DNA from: Phascolomyces articulosus
Taxonomy: Eukaryota > Mucoromycota > Mucoromycetes > Mucorales > Lichtheimiaceae
Direction: 5' to 3'
Assembly (NCBI GenBank): GCA_025677815.1
Contig: JAIXMP010000008.1
Location: forward strand, 248,001-312,000
DNA: 64,000 bases
Positions 23,207-34,139 of the stretch are shown piece by piece. Each line of letters begins with the position of its first letter. Position 1 is the first letter of the stretch. The notes beneath the pieces are model-generated. The model was not told where the DNA came from and did no database searches. It saw nothing but the letters and a program-made list of their open reading frames with translations. A program made the position numbers and the translations under genes.

Positions 23207-24591
23207 AAAGATTTGATGGAGAAAAAGAAAAAGAAAAAGAAAAAGAAAAATATTCACTCCTTTTATAGTTGTTTTTTTGGACCCAATCTTATTGCTAGTT
23301 CTTTTTTGTCTATAAACATAATATCAATTCTTTCTGTAACTGACGACTTTTTATTTTTCCCAATAACAACTTCCTCAAAACAAAGAAATGATTCTTTGTT
23401 TTCCTGTATTAAACTTAATTTTAGCACCATAAGAAATAATTAACCCGAATTGTCCGATGAATACATGAAAAAATGCAAGTTCATCAGGAATAATTTCATT
23501 TTAATAGAATACCTCTTTATGCTATTTACAATTCATTGTGCGTATACGAACAATCATAACAATGATATGATAGCTGCTATTTTTATTATATTTTACTATG
23601 CTAATGGAATAATATGATGATCTTTCTTTTTCTTTCTTTCGTATACAAAATCACAAGAAAGAGACTGCATAAAAAAAAGTATTTCATTTAACAAAATCAA
23701 AATCTAGGTATACGTATTGTTTATTTTACCAGAAAAAAAACTGATTTAACCTATGTTGTCAGGAGTATTATATTTTTTGATGAAAGAAAAAAAAAGCTAA
23801 AATTACCTGTCTCTATTATCCCTAATTTAAAAAAAATAGTTGACTACTTTTCATTTTTGTGGTGTAAGTTCTGGAGAGGATTAATCGAGTTCATAGTCAC
23901 TAATGATATGTAGTTTTATTAGATCTTCAATACATACACTAATTCTTCAGTGGGGAGGGGGGTGTTCATGTCAATGTCTTTATTATGTACTATATATAGT
24001 ATCTGACCATTCTGTTTCATTGTTCTTATTTATATTGATATCAGCAACAAAACAAGAATCAGCTACTTTATTAAATAAATAGTTTTTCTGGACAACCAAA
24101 ATATTGAATGTTTGCACCCAGGAAGGAAACATGTTAAATATTGTTCATTCTGATAATTTCAATACAATTGGTCCAAACAGATATTTTACCACGTACCCCC
24201 ATAACAAGTTACAAATACATGAACTAGATTTAACAAGTTTCTTTCCCGTAGGGTTATGTTTGTTCATTATTCTTTTATACGTATGGACCAAGCATCACAA
24301 CTTTTTAAATAACATCATACCATAAGTATATATCACTTACTATGCTGATACGCGCTTTTTTGATAAATATATATATATATATATATCGTTTTGCATCTAT
24401 TATTACTACTTCTTTTTTTATATTTACTGTATGAACTTTCGAATAAACAGGATATTGCGCCAAGCTTAATAAAAAATTCTTTACACAGTCTCAATATATG
24501 AAGTGGTTACACATATGGTAAATCTCTCAACTACATAAACTGGTCCTGTTTTTTTTCGATTTTTTTTCTAGTTTTTAGAAACCTTCGTGTA

Positions 24592-26663
24592 ATGACTAAT
24601 TTCAACATAATACCACGCAAATCGATTACAACAAAAAGTAAATGGGACCATAATGATTCCATCAGAGCAACAAAACTAGTACTAGACAATGACGAAAATG
24701 ATAAAGTCATTGATCAAACTTCAACAGCCATTCCTGATCTGGAAACTGAAATCTTACTTATGCTTGAAATGAGAGCAATGGCATGGGCACGTAAGGGACA
24801 ATATGAGAATGAGCTACAAGACGCGTCCACCATGATAAAATATGCACCGTATAAACCAGAAGGATATTTGATAACTGGCCGTCGATATGTGAAACAAGGT
24901 TTCCACGAACGAGGTGTCGATATATTCACTAAAGGATTGCAACAAGTGCCTCAAACAGATAAACAGTACAGCATACTATTCGAAGAAAAAGAGCAGACGC
25001 AAAGACAATTGGACAAAGGGGATTATTTATTTAACTACTTCCTTCCTTATGATCTTATATACACAATCATTGATTTTCTTCCTCAAGATTCAGTAATCCA
25101 ATGTGGGCTAGTCTCTTCTGAATGGCGTTCATTGATCCTCAACTATCCAAAAACATGGCGTCATGTTAACCTTGACAGAACTGAGAGATCCATCATTCAC
25201 ACCATTTTACCCAGTGTAAGCTCCCATATCGAAACTCTCAATGTTCCAGGTGGTAAAGCAGGGTACCAATATATGGAATTAATCCATGCAAATAACTTTT
25301 CGAAACTTTCTTCATTAGAAATAAGGAAATACAGTAAGTATATTAAGTCTGGGGAATAAGACTTTAGAAGTTTTTTTTTCTAAGATTAATACAGAATAAA
25401 TGATTGATTGATATAGTAAGTAACATACATTCTTCTTTAGCGTTTACAGACAGTAAACATCATTACTATATGGTGCCTATTTATTCTGCCTTGCACACTG
25501 TATCAGATACCCTAACATCACTCGATATAACACTGGATCGAGAAAATGATACTCCTTCCTTAGCAACACTTCTCTCCATTTGTCCTAATCTTACAAGTCT
25601 AAAATTCACTGCACGATGTATCCATGCAGCTACACCCTTCTCCATAGCACGTCCAACTCGATTAATTACGCTGAAGCTGAATACTGCATTTTATGAAAAA
25701 ATTCGAGGGGATGAATTACAAAAGATGTTACAAGCAATGCCCCGGCTCCGTTGGCTTTCTATCTGTCAATGCGATACTGACATTTATCAACTTGTCGAGC
25801 AGTATTGTCCTGATATTAACATTCTTATTGCAGGTACTTCCTTGCCTAAATTTGATGCATGGGTACCTGATACGACCATACCTGGACTGCAAAGCCTGTA
25901 TGCACTTAACTCTTTTGTAATGCCCGGAAGTAATACACTACCATTGTTAGAAACATACCATGCGACACTACGCAAATTACTTTTGCAAAATACTCCTCCT
26001 CTCACCGAATCAAACTGGCAGCATCTCTCTTCACTTGGATTTGCACATTTAACTGAATTCAATCTTGTCAGAGCAGATTGTGCCGTATTGAACAACTTGG
26101 TCATTCTACTCACCAGTATGCCAAACTTAGAATCGTTGACTTTGACTGGAAACCGGAAAAATAGCAGGATTCCTGATAATACACTCAAGTATCTTGGGCG
26201 AATGCATAAGCTCACGTGCCTCAAGCTAACCGATGTTGAAATCAATGTTTTGGATATATGTCATGTTTTGGAGAACTTTGTGCAACGTGAGAATAACAAG
26301 ACAAGTAACACAGCAACAGTAGTAAACCCATCACCATTGACGGAACTAGATCTGATTAATGTGAAAAATATTAACAGCACTGTGATGAACACAATCACTC
26401 GCATCCGAAGCTTGAAATGTCTTGGTATGGATTATGATGAACCATCGGAAACAATTCGCAGATCATTTATACAAGGTATTTCTAAGCTACCATTGTTGGA
26501 GAACCTCTTTTTCATGGATCTACACATCTCAGAAGAAGAGTTGTATCTTCTTGGTACAATTTCCACCTTAACATATGTTGAATTGGATGGTGTGTATGGT
26601 ATCGAAAAACATCAAGTCGACGAAGCGTTTTCTTCTCAAGTTACTGTAGAATGTTATCTATAA
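24592..26663 (+). CDS. TPR / F-box / leucine-rich-repeat protein
   Basis: Probable substrate-recognition subunit of an SCF ubiquitin ligase. Two exons (24592-25333, 25441-26663) join in phase to 654 aa. Residues about 52-125 are TPR-like (ILLMLEMRAMAWARKGQYEN, KPEGYLITGRRYVKQGFHER). Residues about 150-195 are an F-box (LPYDLIYTIIDFLPQDSVIQ then CGLVSSEWRSLILNYPKTW). The rest is leucine-rich repeats of the F-box type (LTSLKF, LRWLSICQC, LESLTLTG, LTELDLINVKNINSTVMNTI). This TPR-F-box-LRR order is typical of a large Mucorales family; the substrate is unknown. The ORF ends at VECYL; an acidic, tyrosine-rich stretch follows in another frame (see 26671). Confidence 0.88.
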
Positions 26664-26670
26664 AATATCC

Positions 26671-26796
26671 ATGATGCCTGGTGATGACAGCGATGATAAT
26701 GGTGAAGATGAAAATGCTACTGATTACAACAAATATGCATACGGCGAATATTATGATGCCTACGACAATTATGAGCATGACGGACAGAATTTTTAA
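26671..26796 (+). other. Out-of-frame acidic tail-like ORF directly after the F-box gene
   Basis: Eight bases after the F-box stop, a different frame reads MMPGDDSDDNGEDENATDYN and continues KYAYGEYYDAYDNYEHDGQNF before a stop. The composition (Asp/Glu/Tyr) resembles acidic C-terminal tails and is unlike the spacer around it. It may be the former C-terminus of the F-box protein cut off by a frameshift, or chance. No start context or splice site supports separate expression. Confidence 0.35.
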
Positions 26797-27859
26797 ATTT
26801 CAATATGTATATATGTTGTATCTAGTAAAGAGTATATATATATATTTACAAATAATAGCAAATAAATTATATGATATAACGATTTGATATCCCTTCAAAA
26901 TATTGTAAAATTGAGATGAAGTTTTAAATACATGTAGCTTCTATTAGTATACCCAAAATAATATAAATTGGAACGAAAAGTTGATTGATATTATAATACT
27001 AGTGTTAGCAAATATTCACACCCTAGTAGCTGCGTGCGATAAAATGCTTTTCTTTTCCTTCATATGTTAGTTTGATTATAACAACCTATCAAAAAGTAGG
27101 TACAATTAAAAATGGCACTAAAAAAATACATTGATCAAAACGTCATTCGTTCCTGACCAACATATTAAAGCCATCATGTATGACAAAATACGTCATTTGG
27201 TTCCAAAAAAAAAAACCACTTTCAATGCTTGAACTATTTCAAATAGCATAATAATGACTCAATAATATAACGCAGATTAGTATTTTATTAGATTGTCTGA
27301 AACTTTTTTTATCATACCAATAAAGCATTTATTCATTTACATATTTAGACATAAAGATTCTATCTTTTTCAGAGCAAAAGGGGTTTAAATAGTTAATTAA
27401 TAAATTGTACGTAAAAATGCATGATGACAGATCTTTTTTTTTTCGCACGTTGATGCAGTTTGCATAAAAAGGGCATCTTACTTGAAGCACAATGAATTCA
27501 TGTTAAAATAGCAATTTATTTAACTTTTTTTCAAATATATTTATGAATTTAAGCCATAATAAATTGGACTTTTCATATATTTGAGATTTAAAGATAAGAA
27601 AATGTTATTTTTACCAGTAACTTTATCAATTAAATTGCTAACATGCTATCACCAGTGCAATAATAAAAATAGATCATGTGTACATGATGTTGGACCTTTT
27701 TTTTTTAATTCCTCGGAGCTACCTCAAAATAGATAGTATAATAATCCATTCTGAATCTAGTTTTTTTTCCCACTTTATCCCGCATAGCATATCAAACGCG
27801 TTTCTTTCTCTTTCCTCTTCTTTTCTTTTTATCTTCTCAAACTATTTTTTTTGTTTTTC
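26797..27859. other. F-box to AMP deaminase spacer
   Basis: AT-rich spacer with no gene seen. A pyrimidine-rich leader (27790-27858) precedes the AMP deaminase ATG. Confidence 0.55.
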
Positions 27860-30800
27860 ATGCCGAATTCTAACCCTAATTCAGATTCGTCTTCAACCAA
27901 TAGTCCTACAGAAGAAACTGTGAACTATGGTGTTGAACAACAAACACCTTTTTTTGAATACCATCACCGAATGTCTATTCAAAATGTAAGGGCGATCCTA
28001 CTTTTTCTTTCTTTCTTTCTCCTTGATCGCTTCAACTTGTCTGATAGTAACAACAACAAAGAATAAAAAAAAACTGACACATATTTAAAAAGCATGACAG
28101 TAAATATTTTAGCCAAAACCCTCCTCCAACAGGAGCACCAGCTGGTATTGTAGATTCTGATGCTAGTACACCTGTTGACGATCAACCTCCAGTTCATTTG
28201 CGATCTACAGCTCCAGCTGCGGCGGATCATAAAGCAGATACACCTGAAGAACTTCATGACTATGTGAATGATACGCAAGGTAACAAAACTACTATGGGAT
28301 ATGAAACAAACGGCAGATAGCAATATAAAATGCGTGAGTATTTATTTTATCCATCATGATTCTAGACGCTGCTGTCACTGCTGAATTGAGAGGACTTTAT
28401 GAAACATTACAAACATGTCTCGATCTCCGTGAAAGATACATGTATCGATCTTGTCAACGTTTGGAAGATGATCCAAGAAATAGTGATGATTGGAACATTT
28501 ATCCTCCACCTCCACCTCCTTCTTGGCCGTTGCCGCCACCTGAAGAAATTGCTCGTCGAAAAGCAAAAGAAAAAGAACGTGAAGCAGATCCAGTTGCCGC
28601 AGTCGGTAGTGATTTTTCATTTGATCAATGCGAAATTCCTCCTGCCCATGAAGTGAGTAGCTGAGCATTTATTTTGTTTTTGTTTTTTTTGAGGGCTTAG
28701 ACTATTTTTTTTTTTATTTACTTTCAATGATCATCACCATTGAGTCTACCATACGATTATCATCATGGTTATCATGCGTTGTCATTTCTCTCATAATTTT
28801 ATTATTATTATTTTAAAACATAGTACACATTTGGAATGGGATCCGAAGGTTTTTACCAAGTGTACCAAACTGAAAATGGTATAGTGCCGAATTTTAAAAT
28901 AAGTCATCCTTGCATAAGTCTTGGTTTTTCTAATCACTGATCTGTTCTTCCTTTTAATTATTAAAATGATTAGATGAATTCAATGAAAAGGCACTTTATG
29001 ATATTCCAACCAGAAAGGAATTTTTCCAGGATATTGATTTTGTATTGGCAGCAATCAGGTATATATTTATTTCTACTTATATTTCGTTGTAGAAATGGGT
29101 GGTTAGGGAAAAATAAAGAAAAAGGATAGTGATATTAATATCCACACTCCTTTTTTTTGGGTTGTTTGACGTTTTTGGAATGAATCAGTGATGGTCCAGC
29201 CAAAAGTCTTGCTTTCCGAAGATTAAGATACCTGGATGGAAAATGGCAAATGTATACTCTTCTTAATGAATTCAAAGAACTTGCTGATTCCAAGGTAAGA
29301 TAACATGGCTCGTCGACATGTATGATTCATTTCCTTCTCTATCAAATTATTCATCTTTTTTTATTTTGTTTCTATAGCGAGTTCCTCACAGAGATTTCTA
29401 TAATGTTCGTAAAGTGGATACTCACGTTCATCATTCCAGCTGTATGAATCAAAAGCATTTGTTACGTTTCATCAAATCAAAAATGAAGAAAAACCCTGAT
29501 GTAAGTTAATTGATCCATTTTACTTTAGCGCATAAATGTACTATAAACGGACAGTGTTTTTTTTTAGAATATTTGATTGATTGGTTTTGTTATTCTTTAT
29601 AGGATGTTGTGATATATCGTGATGACAAACACCTGACTCTCAAAGGTGTATTCGAAAGTTTGGGTTTGACAGCATATGACCTAAGCATTGATACCCTTGA
29701 TATGCACGTAAGATAAAAAAATGATGCCAATATTATTTTTAAGTAAATGATCTCATTTATATATTTTTTTGTATCCTTGATTATTTATTTTATAGGCTCA
29801 TAAAGACTCGTTCCATCGTTTTGACAAGTTTAATCTGAAGTACAATCCTATTGGAGAAAGTAGATTGAGAGAAATCTTCATGAAGACAGATAACTATATT
29901 CATGGAAGATATTTGGCAGAAATCACAAAAGGTAAAGATCAAAAGTAAAATAGTATTGAATCTATTTTGGAGAAGGATTTTTTTTTTAATTTGAGCGATA
30001 TTATTATAATAGAGGTTGTATCTGATTTGGAATCATCCAAGTATCAAATGGTTGAATATCGTGTATCAATTTATGGAAGGTAAATAATGCAATGAGAAAA
30101 TGAATGACTATGTGTAATATATGACAGTAGTGTTTAACTGATATATGGATGGATGGTCATATTGTTTTTTTTTAGATCCAAGAATGAATGGGACAACTTG
30201 GCGAAATGGGTTGTCAACAATAAATTGTTTTCGCCCAATGTACGTTGGTTAGTGCAAATCCCTCGTTTATATAACATTTATAAGAGTCAAAACATTGTTG
30301 ATAGTTTCCACGATATTATCCGCAGTAAGTGTTTTTTTATAATGACAGTATTAACGTAAGAGGTGAAATAAGAAGGTTTGTATGATAAAAAATGCATAAA
30401 ATGCTAAAATACAATATATAAAATACAATAGATGTTTTTGAGCCCTTATTCGAAGTTACCAAGGATCCTTCATCCCATCCTGAACTTCATGTATTCTTGC
30501 AACGTGTAATTGGATTTGATTCAGTAGATGATGAATCTAAACCTGAGAGACGTATGTTTAGAAAGTTCCCAACACCAAGTGAGTGGGATAGCAAGCATAA
30601 TCCTCCTTATAGTTATTACTTGTATTACATGTATGCCAACGTTTCATCTTTGAATAACTGGCGCAAATCCCGTGGTTTCAGTAAGTGTTATTTTTTTTTT
30701 TTACCGCTGTTAGATGGATAAAGAAGAAATTTAAGAGTTTTTTTTAACATTGAAAATTTTATAGGCACATTTGTATTACGTCCTCATTGTGGTGAAGCAG

Positions 30801-31665
30801 GTGATACTGAGCATCTTACAGCTGCATTTTTGACATCTTTTGGAATCAGTCATGGCATTCTTTTGCGTAAAGTACCTGCCTTGCAATATTTGTATTATCT
30901 TGCACAAATTGGTATTGCCATGTCTCCTCTTTCAAACAATGCCTTGTTCTTGACTTATGAACGTAATCCATTACCTCAATTTTTCCAGCGAGGTTTGAAT
31001 ATTTCTTTATCTACCGATGATCCATTGCAATTCCATTTCACAAAGGAACCATTGATTGAAGAATATAGTGTTGCAGCTCAGGTAAGCAAGAAAGAGGAGA
31101 ATGGAGAGAGGTTCATTGTTTTAATAGATGGATAAGAAAAACTAATGATTTAATGCGATAGATTTGGAAATTGTCACCTACTGATATGTGTGAACTTGCA
31201 CGTAACTCTGTCATTCAAAGTGGATGGGAAAGTCGTGTCAAAAAACATTGGATTGGCAAGAATTGGGATAAGGAAGGTGTTGAAGGCAATGATATGCAGA
31301 AGACCAATGTACCTGATATTCGTGTTAAATATCGACATGAGGTATTGATGAAAGAATTGGACATGTTGCGTCGATATGCTCCACGTCGATCAGTGGACGT
31401 GACACGTGCAGCTGAAGTAGGTCTTCTTGACCACGATATGGTAGGCGCTGCTGGATTACAATCTGGTCCACAATTGCAACAAGAAATCCTTCACGCCCAA
31501 CATCAATTAAAACAACATGAACAAGATGAAGAACAACAGGAAGTAGGAGATCTTGCCACTGCTACCGCAAAAGAAGAAAAAGATATGTGGAAAGATTCTA
31601 CCTTCCCTGGTGTAGGTGTCGTTGCTGAACGTGCGCGACGTCGTCAAAATAATAACGAAGCTTAG
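27860..31665 (+). CDS. AMD1: AMP deaminase
   Basis: Hydrolyses AMP to IMP and ammonia in the purine nucleotide cycle. Fourteen exons: 27860-27985, 28093-28279, 28366-28652, 28824-28878, 28974-29058, 29189-29294, 29378-29500, 29603-29707, 29796-29931, 30013-30079, 30176-30324, 30432-30680, 30765-31081, 31162-31665; all phases fit, 831 aa. Zinc-binding HxH lies in [16 protein letters not shown] (about 295), followed by [29 protein letters not shown] (about 561-571) and the signature [20 protein letters not shown] (from 639). The N-terminal 200 residues are poorly conserved and Pro/Asp-rich, as in other fungal forms. The exon 2 acceptor at 28091-28092 was chosen because the alternative at 28114 breaks the frame. 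The C-terminus carries a Gln/Glu-rich tail. Confidence 0.96.
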
Positions 31666-31811
31666 TTGTGTAAATGTATCGTGTTTTTGTGTGCATCAGT
31701 TTCTCTTTACACAAGTATTTGTCGTGAACAAAAATCCCCAATAAAAGCAATTATTTGTTTATTCCATGAAAATGTTTTGTTTTATTAAACGTCTCCTTTG
31801 AACACAGCGTC

Positions 31812-32201
31812 ATGTCTGACATAGTTGTTCGAGACAGATCAATTGAAGCATATAGAAGAGAAAAACTTGTCAGGATGCAAGGAAAAAGCCATCCGTGGTA
31901 GGAGAGGTTGTTTGTCATGTATATGGTTCAAATCTTTGTTATAAGTAAATCTTACTAGTTAATGAGACGAAGGAAGATTTTTTTATATATTTATTTTTTG
32001 GTGGATCAACCATAACTACTATGTTAGTAGCTTTTGTAATCCAACTGCTTGGTCAAGAGATTTTAAGCCGCCAAGGATTATACTAATATCTGACATTTTA
32101 TATTGGCAGACACTGTAAAACTGATTAATGCAAAAAGTGAACGTATTCCACTACTCCCTAAAAAGCCACGAACAAAAAGTTTACCTCTTCTTTCTCTTTA
32201 G
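31812..32201 (+). CDS. Tentative small protein with a 5-8 nt microexon
   Basis: Exon 1 (31812-31897) encodes MSDIVVRDRSIEAYRREKLV then RMQGKSHP. Exon 3 (32110-32201) encodes TVKLINAKSERIPLLPKKPR then TKSLPLLSL and a stop. Both read like real protein and are open in one frame only, but they do not join in phase. An 8-nt microexon at 32028-32035 (or 5 nt from 32031), flanked by AG and GTAATC, would restore phase and give about 60 aa. The second intron has a good branch-like TACTAAT. It lies between AMP deaminase and the GPATCH11-like gene, both on the same strand. Family unknown. It could equally be a gene relic. Confidence 0.35.
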
Positions 32202-32257
32202 CCAGCTAACTCATTAATTTTTTTTAACTATACCTTCAGTTTCTCTTCCTAAATGTC

Positions 32258-33534
32258 ATGAGTGAATCAGAGGAGGAAGATTACATGTCAGCAAAGTTCC
32301 TCGAGGAAGCAGCTGATTACGAGAAAAAGGCACGAAAAGAAACGGCCACTTACAGTCAACGACGGCAACGTCATTTGAATGATCAAAAACAAAAAGGTTA
32401 TATTAAATCTCGAGAAGAATTACAGCGTGAAGCACGAGAAGAAGGAATGAAAAAGAACCTTGGTGATACAGATAATAAAGGCATGAAAATGCTCATGAAA
32501 ATGGGATTCAAGTACGTCAAATAGATTGTGTTAGATCGCACGTTATGTTCTTGGTATTCATTGTAATATGTATTGACTTTTGTAACGCTAAAGGAAGGGC
32601 ATGACACTGGGAAAATCTGGAGGATTGGAAAAGCCACTTTCTGTAGAATTGAAACAAGGTATGGTTATCGATATAGTTTAATGAATCAAATGGTTATTCG
32701 ATACACAATAGATTTATCCATTTTGTGATTTATTTTTAATTAGGCCGTGAAGGTTTGGGTATGGCTGAGGCACGTAAACGGGAACTCGAAGAAGAAGAAG
32801 AAAGAGAGATGGCCAAGCGACCTCGTATGGATCCTGATGAATACCGCGAATTGATGGCTAATAAAGCAAAAGAAAATAAATTGCATCGGAGAAGTACTGC
32901 TGCTGCAGTTATTATTGAACGGCTGGATAAGGAAAATGTAAGATTATACTTTTTTATTTCGACGATGAAGCCATGAATGTGTTGTACTCATTTATAGTAA
33001 AAATGTTTATCTATTTTTTTATATAGGGAATTGAGGTATATATCTCTATATATTTTTTATGCAAATTCTATTATCCAAAGCACTAATGATTTCTCTCTAC
33101 TTGTTTTAGTCAAATATTCTTTGGATATTTTGTCCAAAAGATAAAGAGGAGCAAGAACAAAAACAAGAGGAATTAGGTGAAAATGAAACTGAAGAATATA
33201 CACGAACAGAACAAGCTGAAGATTCTGATGAGGATGAGGAGGGAAAAGAAGAAGAAGAGGAAGAACTACCGTATCCAAAAGAAGAAGTAGAAGCACTTAG
33301 AGAATTACCGGTAAATATTTTTTTTCAAGCATTCATGCATACGAATGACCATCAATTTTAGTACTAATGAAGTTTACGCAATGGATACATGTATTTTAGT
33401 TGGATCAAAGACTCGCTCGATTAGTGGAATATTTACGAGAAAAATATGCGTACTGTTTCTGGTGTGGTGCCAAGTATAATGATGCTAAAGATTTAGCTGA
33501 AAACTGTCCTGGATTAGATGAAGATGACCATTAA
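32258..33534 (+). CDS. G-patch domain-containing protein, GPATCH11-like
   Basis: Likely nuclear RNA-processing protein; G-patch motifs stimulate DEAH-box helicases. Six exons (32258-32511, 32594-32658, 32744-32937, 33027-33035, 33110-33310, 33400-33534) give 285 aa in phase. The G-patch spans the first three exons (MKMLMKMGFKKGMTLGKSGG, then GREGLGMAEARK) in the GPATCH11 arrangement. A basic/acidic linker (AKRPRMDPDEYRELM), a long Glu-rich segment, and the family's C-terminal cysteine block (YCFWCGAKYNDAKDL...CPG) follow. Exon 4 is only 9 nt and encodes Gly-Ile-Glu; skipping it keeps the frame. The assignment rests on the G-patch plus the C-terminal CxxC motif. Confidence 0.88.
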
Positions 33535-34139
33535 TTTTTTTTTTTTTTTTTTACTATGGTAATAGCCGATTGTTTCTTATCATCATGTATATTAAAAAAA
33601 AAAAGTGTGTTGTTGGATCATGTGCGTGTGTATATGTAATAATCGTTCCAGAATATGACAAACTAAATTGCATATATGACTCACGTTGTATATATATAAA
33701 TACAATCTATGCTGCTGCGTAAGAGTATACTTGTTTTGATTTGACCCCATTGCTGCGTGAATAACAGAAGGATATATTGGAGCATGAATCGTATGCTAGG
33801 CTGGACCCTAATACATTCTTGATATAGTTAATAAGCAATATGGTTAGAAGGGATAATGAAATAAATTATATATTTCAATAATAGATAAAAATGAGCACTC
33901 AGTTATTCAATGAGTTACAATATATGGGACAATGGTAGAAATATGAAGCAAAGTGGGTGATGATGCTTGCCAAACAGACCGAAACGGAATACTACGAATC
34001 TCCGTTTAGCTTAGTGTCAAGAAGTTGTGACTCATTTCAGAGTTTTGCGGGTGGCAAACTATATTTCAGATCTGTGTTTTCTAACCAATTCTCTCTCTTT
34101 TTTTTCTGTTCTTTTTCATATTATCCGTTGCCCTTGGTA
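33535..34139. other. Spacer upstream of isoleucyl-tRNA synthetase
   Basis: About 600 bp: a T-run after the GPATCH11-like stop, AT-rich spacer, and a pyrimidine-rich leader (34085-34125) before the synthetase ATG. No gene seen. The 70-codon ORF here is read-through of exon 1 and its leader. Confidence 0.55.

Larger units (their letters stand above)
21097..24591. other. Gene desert with relics and tandem repeats
   Basis: 3.5 kb upstream of both the zinc-finger gene (-) and the F-box gene (+). Contents: a coding-like fragment at 22013-22114 (+), possible transporter-like remains at 22680-23010 (-), a 14-bp minisatellite at 23118-23206, a (GAAAAA)n tract at 23220-23250, and an (AT)n run near 24367-24388. 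No intact gene can be built. Confidence 0.5.
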
